34,046 nucleotides of DNA from Larix sibirica. Taxonomy: Eukaryota > Streptophyta > Pinopsida > Pinales > Pinaceae. Shown here in pieces: positions 22,028 to 31,645 of this stretch; within the stretch, counting starts at the first letter, position 1; each line of letters opens with the position of its first letter. The notes below the pieces were generated by a model. The model did no database searches, was not told the DNA's origin, and worked only from the letters and a program-made list of their open reading frames with translations. The stretch is from NCBI GenBank assembly GCA_004151065.3, contig NWUY0300007763.1, positions 7,372-41,417 of the forward strand, given 5' to 3'. The translations under genes and the position numbers were made by a program.

Positions 22028-22390
22028 TGCATCAGCTTATTGGTTGAGCTCCCTCGAGATAAAAGTTATATTAAATGCATCAAATAAATTATCAACTAGA
22101 TTCCAAACAAGGTTTCGGTATGATTTAATCCTTGGATGTTTTGTCTGATAGATCCTTTTGATTTTATTACCCACCAACTCAGAATATCCAAATACTGCCA
22201 ATTTAGTAATATTCAAATATTTAGCAACTCGAAAGCCTAGAATAAGGGCTTCATACTCAGCAACATTATTGGTGATTTCAAATTCCAATTTGTAGAACAA
22301 AGCAACTTCTTCTCCTATAGGGGAAAACAACAATGCACCAGCTCTAGACTCATCTTTCGTTGAGGCTCAATCGAAATGAAATTTCCATAC
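22010..22390 (-). pseudogene. Extra (RVT_3-type) RNase H upstream of RT, copy A
   Basis: A second RNase H placed before the reverse transcriptase. The motifs are FHFD followed by a stop and AST (normally FDGAST), then SPIGEEVALFYKLEFE, TNNVAEYEALILGFRVAK with the catalytic Glu, AVFGYSELV where the expected GDS Asp is Tyr, and NQ, a stop, then ADALA. It resembles the archaeal/plant-type RNase H acquired by Tat elements. In Ogre and Retand types this domain lies after the pol RNase H; here it precedes RT. Copy B lies at 24840-25220. Confidence 0.8.
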
Positions 22391-22726
22391 TTGATTTTTT
22401 TGGTCCTCATTACTAAATGTCATCATAGGAGCTTCAATATACTCTTCTTCAAAAGATCCATTGACTGAGATAACATAGGAGCCCATATATTCATCAAGGG
22501 CATATACAGGATAATTGATGGGACTATTCTGGTCACTTATAACATAATCAAACATAGCCTCCCTATATAGATGTATAGTTTCTCCTGCAAAAACAGGCAC
22601 CGTGGCATATTTCATGTCCATTTTCATGGTTCCTCCCAATTTTTTAGCCCCTCTCCTAGATAGTATCATTCCATATTTAGTTGGTACATCAACCACTACC
22701 ACATCCATCATTATACTTTTGGTTGG
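22367..22726 (-). pseudogene. Ty3 protease C-terminal part, copy A
   Basis: DVVVVDVPTKYGMILSRRGA and LGGTMKMDMKYATVPVF, the C-terminal half of a retropepsin and its linker. The DSG active-site part is missing because this copy is cut at the N (22727); the complete version is copy B. Confidence 0.75.
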
Positions 22727-22727
22727 N
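22727..22727. other. Single-N contig join
   Basis: One N exactly between the two copies of the 2829-bp duplication, the same configuration as at 3825. Confidence 0.9.
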
Positions 22728-23030
22728 AAATCATGTTATTATACCCTCAGTTTCTTCTTCTCTAACACAATTCAGGAGAACTCCGAGAGGATATTTCAAG
22801 AACAAGTATCCATCCAGAATGCAATATTTAAAAACTTTCAATTTAAGGAACCTCATTTTAGCTTTTTCAAGGTTAGGAGGACAGGTTAAATGTTGAATAA
22901 AGTAAACAATATCTTTGCACCATTCAGAATATGCAAACTTTTCATAAATTTTAAGAGGGATATTTTCTTGAATACCTTCTTCTTCCTGGCTTGGGAGTTG
23001 ATCTATCAAATTTATCTCTAGAGCTTGATA
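22728..23030 (-). pseudogene. RNase H-integrase linker and start of integrase, copy B
   Basis: The minus-strand frame KPTKLVKGQGITKLLSK to LGVLLNCVREEETEG duplicates 19898-20200 and ends at the N. No integrase core follows in this copy. Confidence 0.7.
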
Positions 23031-23580
23031 ATTTGATTTGGACAAAAGTTTAGTTATTCCTTGTCCCTTCACAAGCTTGGTTGGCTTGATTTCCATGTCA
23101 TATTCTTTGATTTTGGAAATCCACTTTCCTCTCATGCCTTCACTATCTGGTTAACATAGGATATCCTTGATGGTGCTCCCTGGGATGTAAGCTATAATAT
23201 TCAAGAGCAATATGTAATTCATGAATGAATTGAGATATTTTACTAATGCATATGCTTGTTTTTACATAGTATTGTATTTCAGCTTAGTGTCTCTCAATGC
23301 CCTGCTAAAAAGGGAAATAGGTTGCTTGTGTCCTATCTCATTCTTTTGTAAAAGTATGGCTACAATAGTAACCTCAAAAGAAAAAGAAAATACAAGAAAT
23401 GATTTAGTATAATCAGGACTAATTAAGATAGGAGCTTCCCCTAAAGCAATCTTGATTTTCTTAAAAGATTTTATGGCATCAATAGTCCATTTAATCTCTG
23501 TGTCTTTTCTTAGCATGTATGTAATTTTTTTCATCATCTCTGTGAAATTGGGGAAATTCTCCTAAGAAAATTTATTTTTT
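23031..23580 (-). pseudogene. Ty3 RNase H (pol), copy B
   Basis: Identical in the region read to 20201-20750, with the same stops. Its separate existence is doubtful. Confidence 0.75.
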
Positions 23581-23609
23581 CAATAAAGGATTGAAGCTCT
23601 TTCTTGTTT

Positions 23610-24350
23610 CTTGGGGGTTCAATCAATTTAATAGCGGCTACCCTGTCAGGATCTATTTTGACTCCATCTATGGAGACGATATGGCCTAACAATTTTCATC
23701 ATTGCAAAGAAAGATTTCTTAGGGTTTAACGATAGACCAAATTTTCTACATTTCCTAAAAGTTTGTTTAGATGTTGAAGGTGTTCCTCATTTGAATTTGA
23801 GAACACAGTCATATCATTGAGGTATATAACAATGAACTTGTCTTTTTCTCCTATGAACGCTATATCCATCGCTCTTTGGAAAGTTTCTCTAGCGTTGATT
23901 AGTCTGAAAGGCATTTTATCATACACAAAAGTTCCCCAAGGTGTGGTGAAATTTTTTTTTCTCTGTCATCTAAATGCATGGAAATTTGATTATAACCAGA
24001 AAACACATCCATCATAGAGACTCAGGATGACCCAACCACCTTTTGTAGAATATGATCCATTTTGGGTAAAGGATAATTATCCTTCAGGGAACACCTGTTC
24101 AAGTTCTTGAATTCCACGCATAGGCGAATTTCCTAGTTATTTTTCCTTACTAGGATGAGGTTAGCTACCCATTTAGAGTATCCGAGGGGAATAATCATTT
24201 TAGCATCTAACAATTTTCTTACCTCTTTCTCAATTATGGGGAGAAAAATAGGATTCACCTATCTCAACTTTTGTTTTACTAGTTTTGCATCTAGTCTAAA
24301 AGGAATCCTATGTTGTATGACAAAGGTATCATAGGTTTTCAAATATTCAT
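23610..24350 (-). pseudogene. Ty3 reverse transcriptase, copy B
   Basis: Duplicate of 20780-21520 with the same YLND active site (23813-23824) and the same stop codons. One substitution relative to copy A lies at 24345. Shared inactivating changes show that the duplication, if real, came after the element died. Confidence 0.85.
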
Positions 24351-24608
24351 ACTTCCAAGTGAAAACATCCATTTATTATTTGAACAAAGAAACATACATT
24401 TTCTTCTAATCAGTTGATAAAGATTTTGAGAGATTGATGTATTTTGGATCATCTAGAGTACCTAGATTGAATTCTTCGACTACTTTTGTAGTTGGTTAGA
24501 CATCTGGTTCGATGGGAACGTCATTTTTTTCAAACAATTGTTCCATAGGTACTAAGCCTTTAGGAATAGAATTTTTTTTAACTAGAGAATTTTGTGTCTT
24601 GGGACCTA

Positions 24609-24857
24609 TTATATCAATTCAGGAAATGACTGTTGATCTGCTTGAATTTTAGCTTCCATCTCATGTTCATAATCAAAGTCTATATTGGTGACAGAAAACT
24701 CATCCATTAATAGGAGTAAGCGCTTGATCTGCAAATCGTCTTCAAAGACCTGCCAGTGTTTGATGTTATCAGGAATGGAGGGACGATATCGCATTTCAAC
24801 TTCATGTTTTAGTCTAGGCTTTTTTGGCGGTTTGAATGTACTTGCTTCCAAGGCCAA
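24609..24857 (-). pseudogene. Spacer between extra RNase H and reverse transcriptase, copy B
   Basis: Duplicate of 21779-22027, protein-identical. Confidence 0.6.
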
Positions 24858-25220
24858 TGCATCAGCTTATTGGTTGAGCTCCCTCGAGATAAAAGTTATA
24901 TTAAATGCATCAAATAAATTATCAACTAGATTCCAAACAAGGTTTCGGTATGATTTAATCCTTGGATGTTTTGTCTGATAGATCCTTTTGATTTTATTAC
25001 CCACCAACTCAGAATATCCAAATACTGCCAATTTAGTAATATTCAAATATTTAGCAACTCGAAAGCCTAGAATAAGGGCTTCATACTCAGCCACATTATT
25101 AGTGATTTCAAATTCCAATTTGTAGAACAAAGCAACTTCTTCTCCTATAGGGGAAAACAACAATGCACCAGCTCTAGACTCATCTTTCGTTGAGGCTCAA
25201 TCGAAATGAAATTTCCATAC
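24840..25220 (-). pseudogene. Extra (RVT_3-type) RNase H upstream of RT, copy B
   Basis: Duplicate of 22010-22390, with the same stop after FHFD and the same GYS in place of GDS. Two substitutions, at 25092 and 25101, are silent or near-silent in NNVAEYEAL. Confidence 0.8.
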
Positions 25221-25740
25221 TTGATTTTTTTGGTCCTCATTACTAAATGTCATCATAGGAGCTTCAATATACTCTTCTTCAAAAGATCCATTGACTGAGA
25301 TAACATAGGAGCCCATATATTCATCAAGGGCATATACAGGATAATTGATGGGACTATTCTGGTCACTTATAACATAATCAAACATAGCCTCCCTATATAG
25401 ATGTATAGTTTCTCCTGCAAAAACAGGCACCGTGGCATATTTCATGTCCATTTTCATGGTTCCTCCCAATTTTTTAGCCCCTCTCCTAGATAGTATCATT
25501 CCATATTTAGTTGGTACATCAACCACTACCACATCCATCATTATACTTTTGGTTGGTAATTGGGTGAGGGTTACTACCAAGTCTTTTATCATACCCACAC
25601 ACCTCACCTTTCTAGAGTCAAAACTATAAAGATCATGATAAGGCCTTATGATTCTAATCCAATCTATTCCATAATAAATTTTAGCATTAAGTTGTGTTAA
25701 TCCCCAGAGTCTAACATGAAATTGTGGGGTAATTTATCAT
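25197..25740 (-). pseudogene. Ty3 protease (retropepsin), copy B
   Basis: Aspartic protease that would cut the gag-pol polyprotein. The minus strand shows FMLDSGD, a stop, then HNLM at about 25720-25690. The catalytic DSG is kept (Asp codon 25709-25711) and is followed by a stop where DSGASHNLMP is usual. After a frame change come RPYHDLYSFDSRKVRCVG, MIKDLVVTLTQLP, DVVVVDVPTKYGMILSR and LGGTMKMDMKYATVPVF. The last two are typical of the Tat group. Only this copy carries the active-site end. Confidence 0.8.
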
Positions 25741-25799
25741 GTACACTGGGAGTAACATGAAAAGGAGTAGTAGGTTCTTTTTTGTTGTCAATGTAGTAT

Positions 25800-26730
25800 C
25801 AATTTGCTTTTGATACATAGGGTTCTTTACCAGCTAAGACATAGGAACTGGTATTTTGAGTTTACTCAATTCGTGCTCAAGGTTAAAAGAAATACCACTT
25901 CTCTCAAACTCTCTATGATCTTGGTCTAGCCTTTTGGGTAAGATGGTATTTGGTTCTTTTTGGACAGAGGAATATGGAGCTTTAATGGTTTTATCCTTTG
26001 ATGGGTCTCCATTATTGATTGTAGGAATGGCTTGCGAGGGTTTGTCCCAAACTTGTTTTGTAGGAGATACTTTGGGCGAAGGATTGGTTGGTTGACGAGC
26101 AGACTCAGGCCTATATCTGAGATCATATTTCTTTTTAAACTTGGCTTGTAATTTATCTGGAAATGATTGGTATTGAGTAGAATTTTGATCTATATCTTTA
26201 TCATTCTCCTAGTAACTATTAATTTGATTGTACGGGAGTGAGTTTTCATAATCATCTCTTATGATATGTATGGAATATGATTCTTCATCCATCCAATTTA
26301 GATTCTCTTCCAATTTCTCATATGTCTCTTCTTTGGGTACTTCCATAATATTATTATCACTTTCTCTAATCGGTGGTCTTAATGGTTGCTCATTATTCCT
26401 CTTCTCCCTGTACATCATTTGTGGGTTATAAGGCCTTTTGAATTGAGTGGGAGGGCGAGCGAGGGAATTTTTGTAAGGGATACCACTTTCCAATTCCATT
26501 CTCGTAACCTTATTAGACAGATTCTTATTGATGCGATACATTTCTTCTATCTTCGCTTCTTGAGAGACTTTGGCCCCAGAAGAACTAATTTCTTCTTTGG
26601 CTCTTCCCTTATCTTTTGGTACTAAATCATTAGTCAATTTGCTTTTACCTCCAGCTCTCATATTTCCTTCAACATATATAGTGTCATCCTGCATTATATG
26701 GATGGAAATAAACCTTCTTTCTCTTAGCAT
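25800..26730 (-). pseudogene. Ty3 gag C-terminal region and gag-protease linker
   Basis: Highly charged, Lys/Glu/Asn-rich frame (26730-26209) that continues after one stop into SFPDKLQAKFKKKYDLRYRP and FNLEHELSKLKIPVPMS at about 25850, a segment that normally precedes the protease in this group. I see no CCHC zinc knuckle anywhere in it. An absent knuckle occurs in some Tat elements, so this need not be damage. Confidence 0.65.
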
Positions 26731-26790
26731 GATAGCAAAATATGAGGGGAAAACACCTCCATACGTAGCCTACATTGCTTCTTCGGTAGG

Positions 26791-27621
26791 TCAGATATCC
26801 TCCAGGATTCTGTGGTATATTTTGTTGAATCTTGTAGTAAAATCAACCATCGTTTCGGAGTTACTCTTATTTAGGGAGGAAAACTCAATTAAGTAATAAA
26901 TATTATCACGTTTCACTCCCCACTTATTGATGAAGGTATTTTGCAAATCTTCCATAGTTCCAATCGAATCATTGGAAAATGATCTGAACAACTTATGGGC
27001 CTCACACTCTAGTGATTGAGCAAAGACTCTCATGTATACATCATTATGATCAATACAAATATTATCAGTAAAATATTGAAATCGATCCACATGATCTTTT
27101 GCGGAAGTACCCTTACTACCATCATATTTAGGTAATAACTTCATATAGTGGGTGAGCATATCATTTGAAGGCATAGGAAATCTTAGAAGTCCATGATGGT
27201 TGGACACTCGTCAAGGAGTTTTGGGTGGGGGTGGTGGCGATGATCCTCTACCACCTCATCCTCCTCCTCCTAACATGAGGTGTTTAGTAATTAAATTTTT
27301 AGCTTTAGGAGTAATAAAGGATTTGGGTGGATTCTTTTGAGTGGAGGATTCTCCACTTTCGGTGGAAACAATTGGGGGATTAGGTAAACAAAAAAGAGTA
27401 TTGGTATTTTAGAGAGGAGAATCTCGTCTTGGGGTTTCGAAAATAAACTCAGACTCAAAAAATTGTGGGCCAAATAGTGGAGGATAAAAGCTCCTGCGGC
27501 GACATCCAAGTGACGAAGATTGATATTTTCCACCTCTATGTCTCCAAGAGACAGGGTCTTGTAAAGCCATAAATTCTTCATGACTAGGGTTTTGGCGAGT
27601 ATGTATGCGTTCAGATGTCAT
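26791..27621 (-). pseudogene. Ty3 gag (capsid-like), broken
   Basis: Start at the Met at 27621 (MTSERIHTRQ), 117 bp after the primer site. One frame runs through three stops to a glycine patch, then proline-rich SSPPPPPKTP, then the Retrotrans_gag core at 27207-26791: LPKYDGSKGTSAKDHVDRFQ, YMRVFAQSLECEAHKLFRSF, TFINKWG and SETMVDFTTRFNKIYHRI. The Gly-rich stretch, Pro run and core occur in the usual order for gag of this group. The protein would form the particle around the element RNA. Stops near 27411, 27269 and 27211 make it a pseudogene. Confidence 0.85.
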
Positions 27622-27737
27622 ATTTTCCTTTATGGAGTCACCAAGTGGATTTCACTCCAGCAACCTGATCTCGTCCACTACAAATTCTAGGGTGTAGGAT
27701 TTTCATTGTCCCAGGGGAAGATATATCTTCTTGCTTA

Positions 27738-27757
27738 GTTCCCCAGAAACAGTGCCA
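27738..27757 (-). other. Primer binding site, tRNA-Asp type, degenerate
   Basis: The minus strand reads tggcactgtttctggggaac. It differs at four places from tggcgccgttgccggggaac, the complement of a plant tRNA-Asp 3' end used by several Ty3/gypsy elements. It lies 7 bp after a CCAACA LTR-type terminus and 117 bp before gag, where a primer site belongs. Confidence 0.6.
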
Positions 27758-27764
27758 AAAAATA

Positions 27765-28589
27765 TGTTGGTCCCAGATATGTTCTAAGGATGTATTTTAG
27801 AATTGCGCTTAGGCGTCAACAACCTTGTTTCTTTGAGATTTGTTTTTAGCCAACACTTTAATCAAGAATCGTGTCATTTGCATTAATTACAAATATGAAG
27901 GGCAACCATGATATGGTCAAGAATGTGGGCAGCACTTCTGATATATCAGCAACAAAACTTTAAACAACTTAGGTGAATGTAATGGCATGAGAAAATGTAC
28001 TGTTGAAGTAAATTTTTATCCCATGCTTATAGAAAACGTATTGAGCATAATGAATTCAGTAGTTGTAACAGAATAATGACATTTAGTAAACACTATCCTT
28101 TACAAAAATAACCCCATCAGATCCAAATAATATATTATGAATAATTCATAACATACACAATGAAAAATATATCCATAGTGACACATGAATCAAATATCCA
28201 GTGGAAGATTATCCCATTAAGGCATGTATTATATTTTCCAATTATAGACAAGTTGAAAGAGATGAAAATACAAAAGAGAATAGTACTAATTGTACATATA
28301 AAAGCTTAGAATCCACATAATTCCACAACAGAGATTGAATGTCCATATCCCATTGCTTAATCAAACAAAAATATTCAGAAGTTACACTTATTACAAAAAA
28401 GAGTCAATTTTCTCTATAGCTTGTTCAGGTATATTTATAGCCTCTTTGGATTTACAAAAATTACAACAAAATTTTGTTTTGAAAATAACATCTTTCGGTT
28501 TTGTAAACTGTTTAAACAAAATATTGTTACAAAAATAACTATCTGGTAAATTATTGTTGACTGGATGGCAGTGCAGCCTAAGGTCCCCC
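27765..28589. other. AT-rich non-coding stretch, LTR 3' part
   Basis: No coding frame of substance. On the minus strand it separates the unrecognised ORF from the primer binding site and is the part most securely LTR. Confidence 0.5.
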
Positions 28590-31352
28590 TTACCAAGGTG
28601 GAGGAGGGTGTTTCTGCAAAGATGAAGCTCCAGATGGCGGTTGCATGGCTGCACTCCTTTCCTGTTGCTTGATCTGAAGGGATCTAGTTAGGTTCTTCCA
28701 CTCTTTTCCTAGAGGATACTAGAAGATATTTAATTCTATGAGAGCCATATCTAATTTTGTATAGTGCTCAAAAGAAGGCTTGGGAAGATATTTGAAAATT
28801 GATTGAAGATGACTGAGAATTTCAAAATATGGACGTAATTTTTCAACAATTGTCTTACCATCTAACTCTGACAGGTTTCTCTTGGAATTACAGGCTTCCA
28901 ATAAAAAGACATTGCAGCAATATTTTGGGTATAGATCCCCATTACCATCCAAAAATTATGGAATTCCTAGTGGAAAAAGATCATTGAATAGATCCTTGAA
29001 CGAACGAACAACTTGAGACAACTAGTTGGCCATATCATTGATGTTCTGATCCATTAGACCTTTTGTAATTACCTTATTGGCCTCTATTATGAATTTTGTT
29101 CTATCGCGTACAACATAATTTTTTATTTCATGAAAGGATTTATCATTCAGAAAGTCAATTACTTCCTTAGCAATATTTTTCCTTTTACCCAAACCATTCA
29201 TGATATTGCGATATTCTTGTAAAGCTATCATAGTGAGTTCCCATTCTTCTTGCGAAATAATGAAATGATTTCACTGAGTTGTTATGAGTGTTGATATTTT
29301 CTCCCAAAGTACATACTTTGAATTCTTTAGCAAAGGTTTTCCCATTAGCTTCTTGGACTACTCTTGAATGTTTCTTTGTAAATCAACTTTAGATTGTTGC
29401 AACTCATATATCGCAATATCTCTTTTGGTCACTTCTTCATTAGAGATATTCAGTTCTTAAATCTTCGATTTCTTTTTCCAAAGCAACAATCATTTCCTTG
29501 TGCGACTGGATTTCTAGCAATGCTTTGTCTGGTTCTGACTGTATTTTCGAATCTCAATTGTTTGAGAATGTTCAACAATAGGAATATTTAGCTTCTTCTT
29601 TAGAGATCCAATTTCCTTGTCTTTTTCCTTCAACATGTTCTGAACGGGAGCAGAGCCATTTTGGTCCTTTACCAACTTAACAATCTGTTGCTCTAAGTCA
29701 GCAATCTTTAGTTCTTTAGATTTGTTGGATGACTTCTCATTCTTTAGCTATCTTTCCAATCTGTTAGCTATAGCTTGCAATTTGTTTGTGTTCATAGTGT
29801 ATTTCATGACGTCCCTGTACACACCTTCTCCCATTTTCCTATGAAGTTCCATGATATCTTTGGATGATAATGCATCAAGATTAATTGTGACCTGAGTATT
29901 TTTATAATTTGAGGGTATCTTCTTACCCCCAAGTGCGATTGGTTCCAGGAATTGCTTCATTTGAACCATGACCACATCACTGAAGCAATGACGATTGGGA
30001 TGCCATTGCTTGATTCGATTCCATGGCCACCTTTTCATGCTCCCAGCTATCCAAATTTGTAATTTTATCCACTTGTGGGTGTGACTCATGTGGATAAGAA
30101 GATAAACTTATAGCCTGTCTCTTACGAGATATGATTCCCTTATGATCATACTTCCATGTGAAACTCGTGGATAGGTTAAGGATAGAAAGCATCTATTCAA
30201 CCACAGATTATGCAACCCTAGTTCTGACCTTAAAGGGCCCTACTTCACTTGGAGCCTTAAAGGTTCTAGGGATGTTTCCTTTCATGAAATGAACATTGTC
30301 ACAATTAAAACTATGGTGGCTGAATTCCAGAGAAAACATTCTGGGATTCAAAAACACGGGTAGTTTATACGGGGCTACTTCTGCTCCATAGATGCAAATC
30401 TTAGTGTGATTCTGAAAATAGAACCAGTCCGTCATCTAGATTCAGATAGAGTAAACTCTTGCACTCAGGAAAGACCTTAGGTGGTGGAGCATCAAATAAA
30501 AAATAATAAACCTTGGTCATGACTGTATCAACGAACTCAGGAAACCCTTCATTATTCGGTTGGGATATTGACTTGTTAAGGTCTATCTGATCGAAGAATT
30601 CTTTGGTGTGGTACATGATCATGTAAATAAGATACGAAGGGTATCTAAAGAGCTTCCTAGGAGAAAAATTATTAAATTGCAAGTGTATTGATTGAGCCAA
30701 GAAATATGCAAATATCCAATTTAATCAGAGACTCATGTTGTGACAAATTTATACGAAACAAAAGACCTAAGCCAGGATCATCAATAACTAAATCGTGGTC
30801 ATGCCTTGAGATTTGGCATACCATTGACAACGTCAGTCGATATTGTTTGCAGAAAACGTTTAAGTTGTACATAGAATGCATCGTCGGCATGTCATCTTTT
30901 GGGCGAATCATCATTCTGATGAAAGCCTCTCTGTTCTCAGATGACAATTCCTTTATTTTTATGCCCAGGACTTCCTCATCAAACACTAGACTGGAACTGT
31001 CTTCTTCTGTATCTGTCATTTCCATGAGAAGTTCTTTACTTATTGGACAAATAAAAAACCACAATCTGGAGATGATGGCCCTTCATTCTGGAGCGTATTT
31101 CTCTGCGGACCACTTCACTAACTCGGGGAATGATCGAGCTTGAGGTAGTATCATCCTTGCCAATCCCGAGCCCCATAGATTCAATGACTCGCTTCCCACT
31201 TCTGCTTGGTCTTCAGCCTCCCGAGATAGCTTATGTAAATTCTAAATTGAAAGGATGTGGTCATGTATATCAAAGTTCTCATCCCCTGGATTCTCTTCTC
31301 TATTAACCTGAGAGCTTGCAGAGGGAATTGTTGTGTCTGTGATATATGCCAT
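28590..31352 (-). pseudogene. Unrecognised ORF of about 920 codons with coiled coil, decayed
   Basis: I do not recognise this family. The minus strand from Met 31352 (MAYITDTTIPSASS) can be followed to a stop at 28590 with about eight stops and a few frameshifts (near 30690, 30440, 29985 and 29480). In order there is an acidic N-terminus, a globular part (SFPELVKWSAEKYAPE, FICPISKELLMEM, IKIKELSSENREAFIRMMIR, SPRKLFRYPSYLIYMIMYHT), and FPEFVDTVMTKVYYFLF. A long coiled coil follows (about 29750-29340, with IADLEQQIVKLVKD, LKEKDKEIGSLKKKL and IVALEKEIEDL). A C-terminal part (LQEYRNIMNGLGKRK, VRDRTKFIIEANKV) ends in a Gln/Pro-rich tail (HPPPPW). Several stops are TAG/TGA at likely Gln or Arg codons. 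It lies upstream of, and in the same direction as, the Ty3 element, possibly inside its LTR. No catalytic motif is seen. Confidence 0.6.
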
Positions 31353-31486
31353 GGTGATGAGCTTGGGGAGTGCTTGTAGGGTGGTGGACACTTATGGAAG
31401 CAAGAATTCAGCTAGTGCGGCAATGAGCGATAGGAGGGCTCGAGGTAGAAAAGAAGAATGATACTTTAGAAAATTTTAATAAAACA

Positions 31487-31494
31487 CATATATA
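31487..31494 (-). promoter_or_regulatory. TATA box upstream of the unrecognised ORF
   Basis: The minus strand reads ctatatatgtg, with TATATATG ending 135 bp before the ATG at 31352. A start of transcription some 30 bp downstream would leave a leader of about 110 bases with no other ATG that I noticed. The spacing suits a real promoter, either of an LTR or of a gene. Confidence 0.45.
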
Positions 31495-31622
31495 GCAGGA
31501 ATTTGAAAAAGAGCCATTTAATTGAGTTGGACATGTGGCACCAAATAATTGGTCCTTTAAGCAAGGGGCGCGGGGAATTTTAATGCACGAGGACCGTTGT
31601 AGGAAGGATGGCAGTGGTAATT

Positions 31623-31645
31623 CCCATTGGGTAAAACCCAATGGG
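31623..31645. repeat. Perfect 10-bp inverted repeat (hairpin)
   Basis: cccattgggt, three bases, acccaatggg. It lies about 130 bp upstream of the TATA box on the minus strand. It could be a factor-binding palindrome or chance. Confidence 0.6.

Larger units (their letters stand above)
19898..22726 (+). repeat. Direct duplication 2, copy A (2829 bp)
   Basis: Repeated at 22728-25556 with constant offset 2830 and no net indel. I noticed four substitutions (21515, 21742, 22262, 22271), so identity is about 99.9 percent. Copy A ends at the base before the N at 22727 and copy B begins just after it. The duplicated piece runs from protease to the integrase linker and has no LTR ends, which argues against transposition. 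It is most likely unmerged contig overlap. Confidence 0.95.
22728..25556 (+). repeat. Direct duplication 2, copy B (2829 bp)
   Basis: Second copy of 19898-22726. On its right side it continues without a break into the protease active-site and gag region, while copy A continues on its left into integrase. Collapsing the two gives one normal gag-pol order, which supports the artefact reading. Confidence 0.95.
19380..27765 (-). mobile_element. Tat-like Ty3/gypsy LTR retrotransposon internal region, dead
   Basis: Read on the minus strand from the primer site at 27757 towards 19380: gag, protease, an extra RNase H, reverse transcriptase, RNase H and the N-terminal half of integrase. An extra RNase H is a mark of the Tat group of plant Ty3/gypsy elements, and a tRNA-Asp-like primer site is consistent. 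Integrase stops near 19380, where the LINE begins. The block 19898-22726 recurs at 22728-25556 around a single N, so the true internal length is probably 2830 bp shorter (about 5.5 kb). In-frame stops occur in most domains and the reverse transcriptase active site is changed. Confidence 0.9.

Noticed and set aside
21855-24978. 97-codon plus-strand ORFs, identical in both copies
   Set aside because: Antisense to the extra RNase H and its spacer.
19898-25556. Tandem Ty3 elements or a true double-pol element
   Set aside because: No LTR, primer site or gag lies between the two pol blocks, the copies are nearly identical down to their inactivating changes, and the junction is exactly at a single N.
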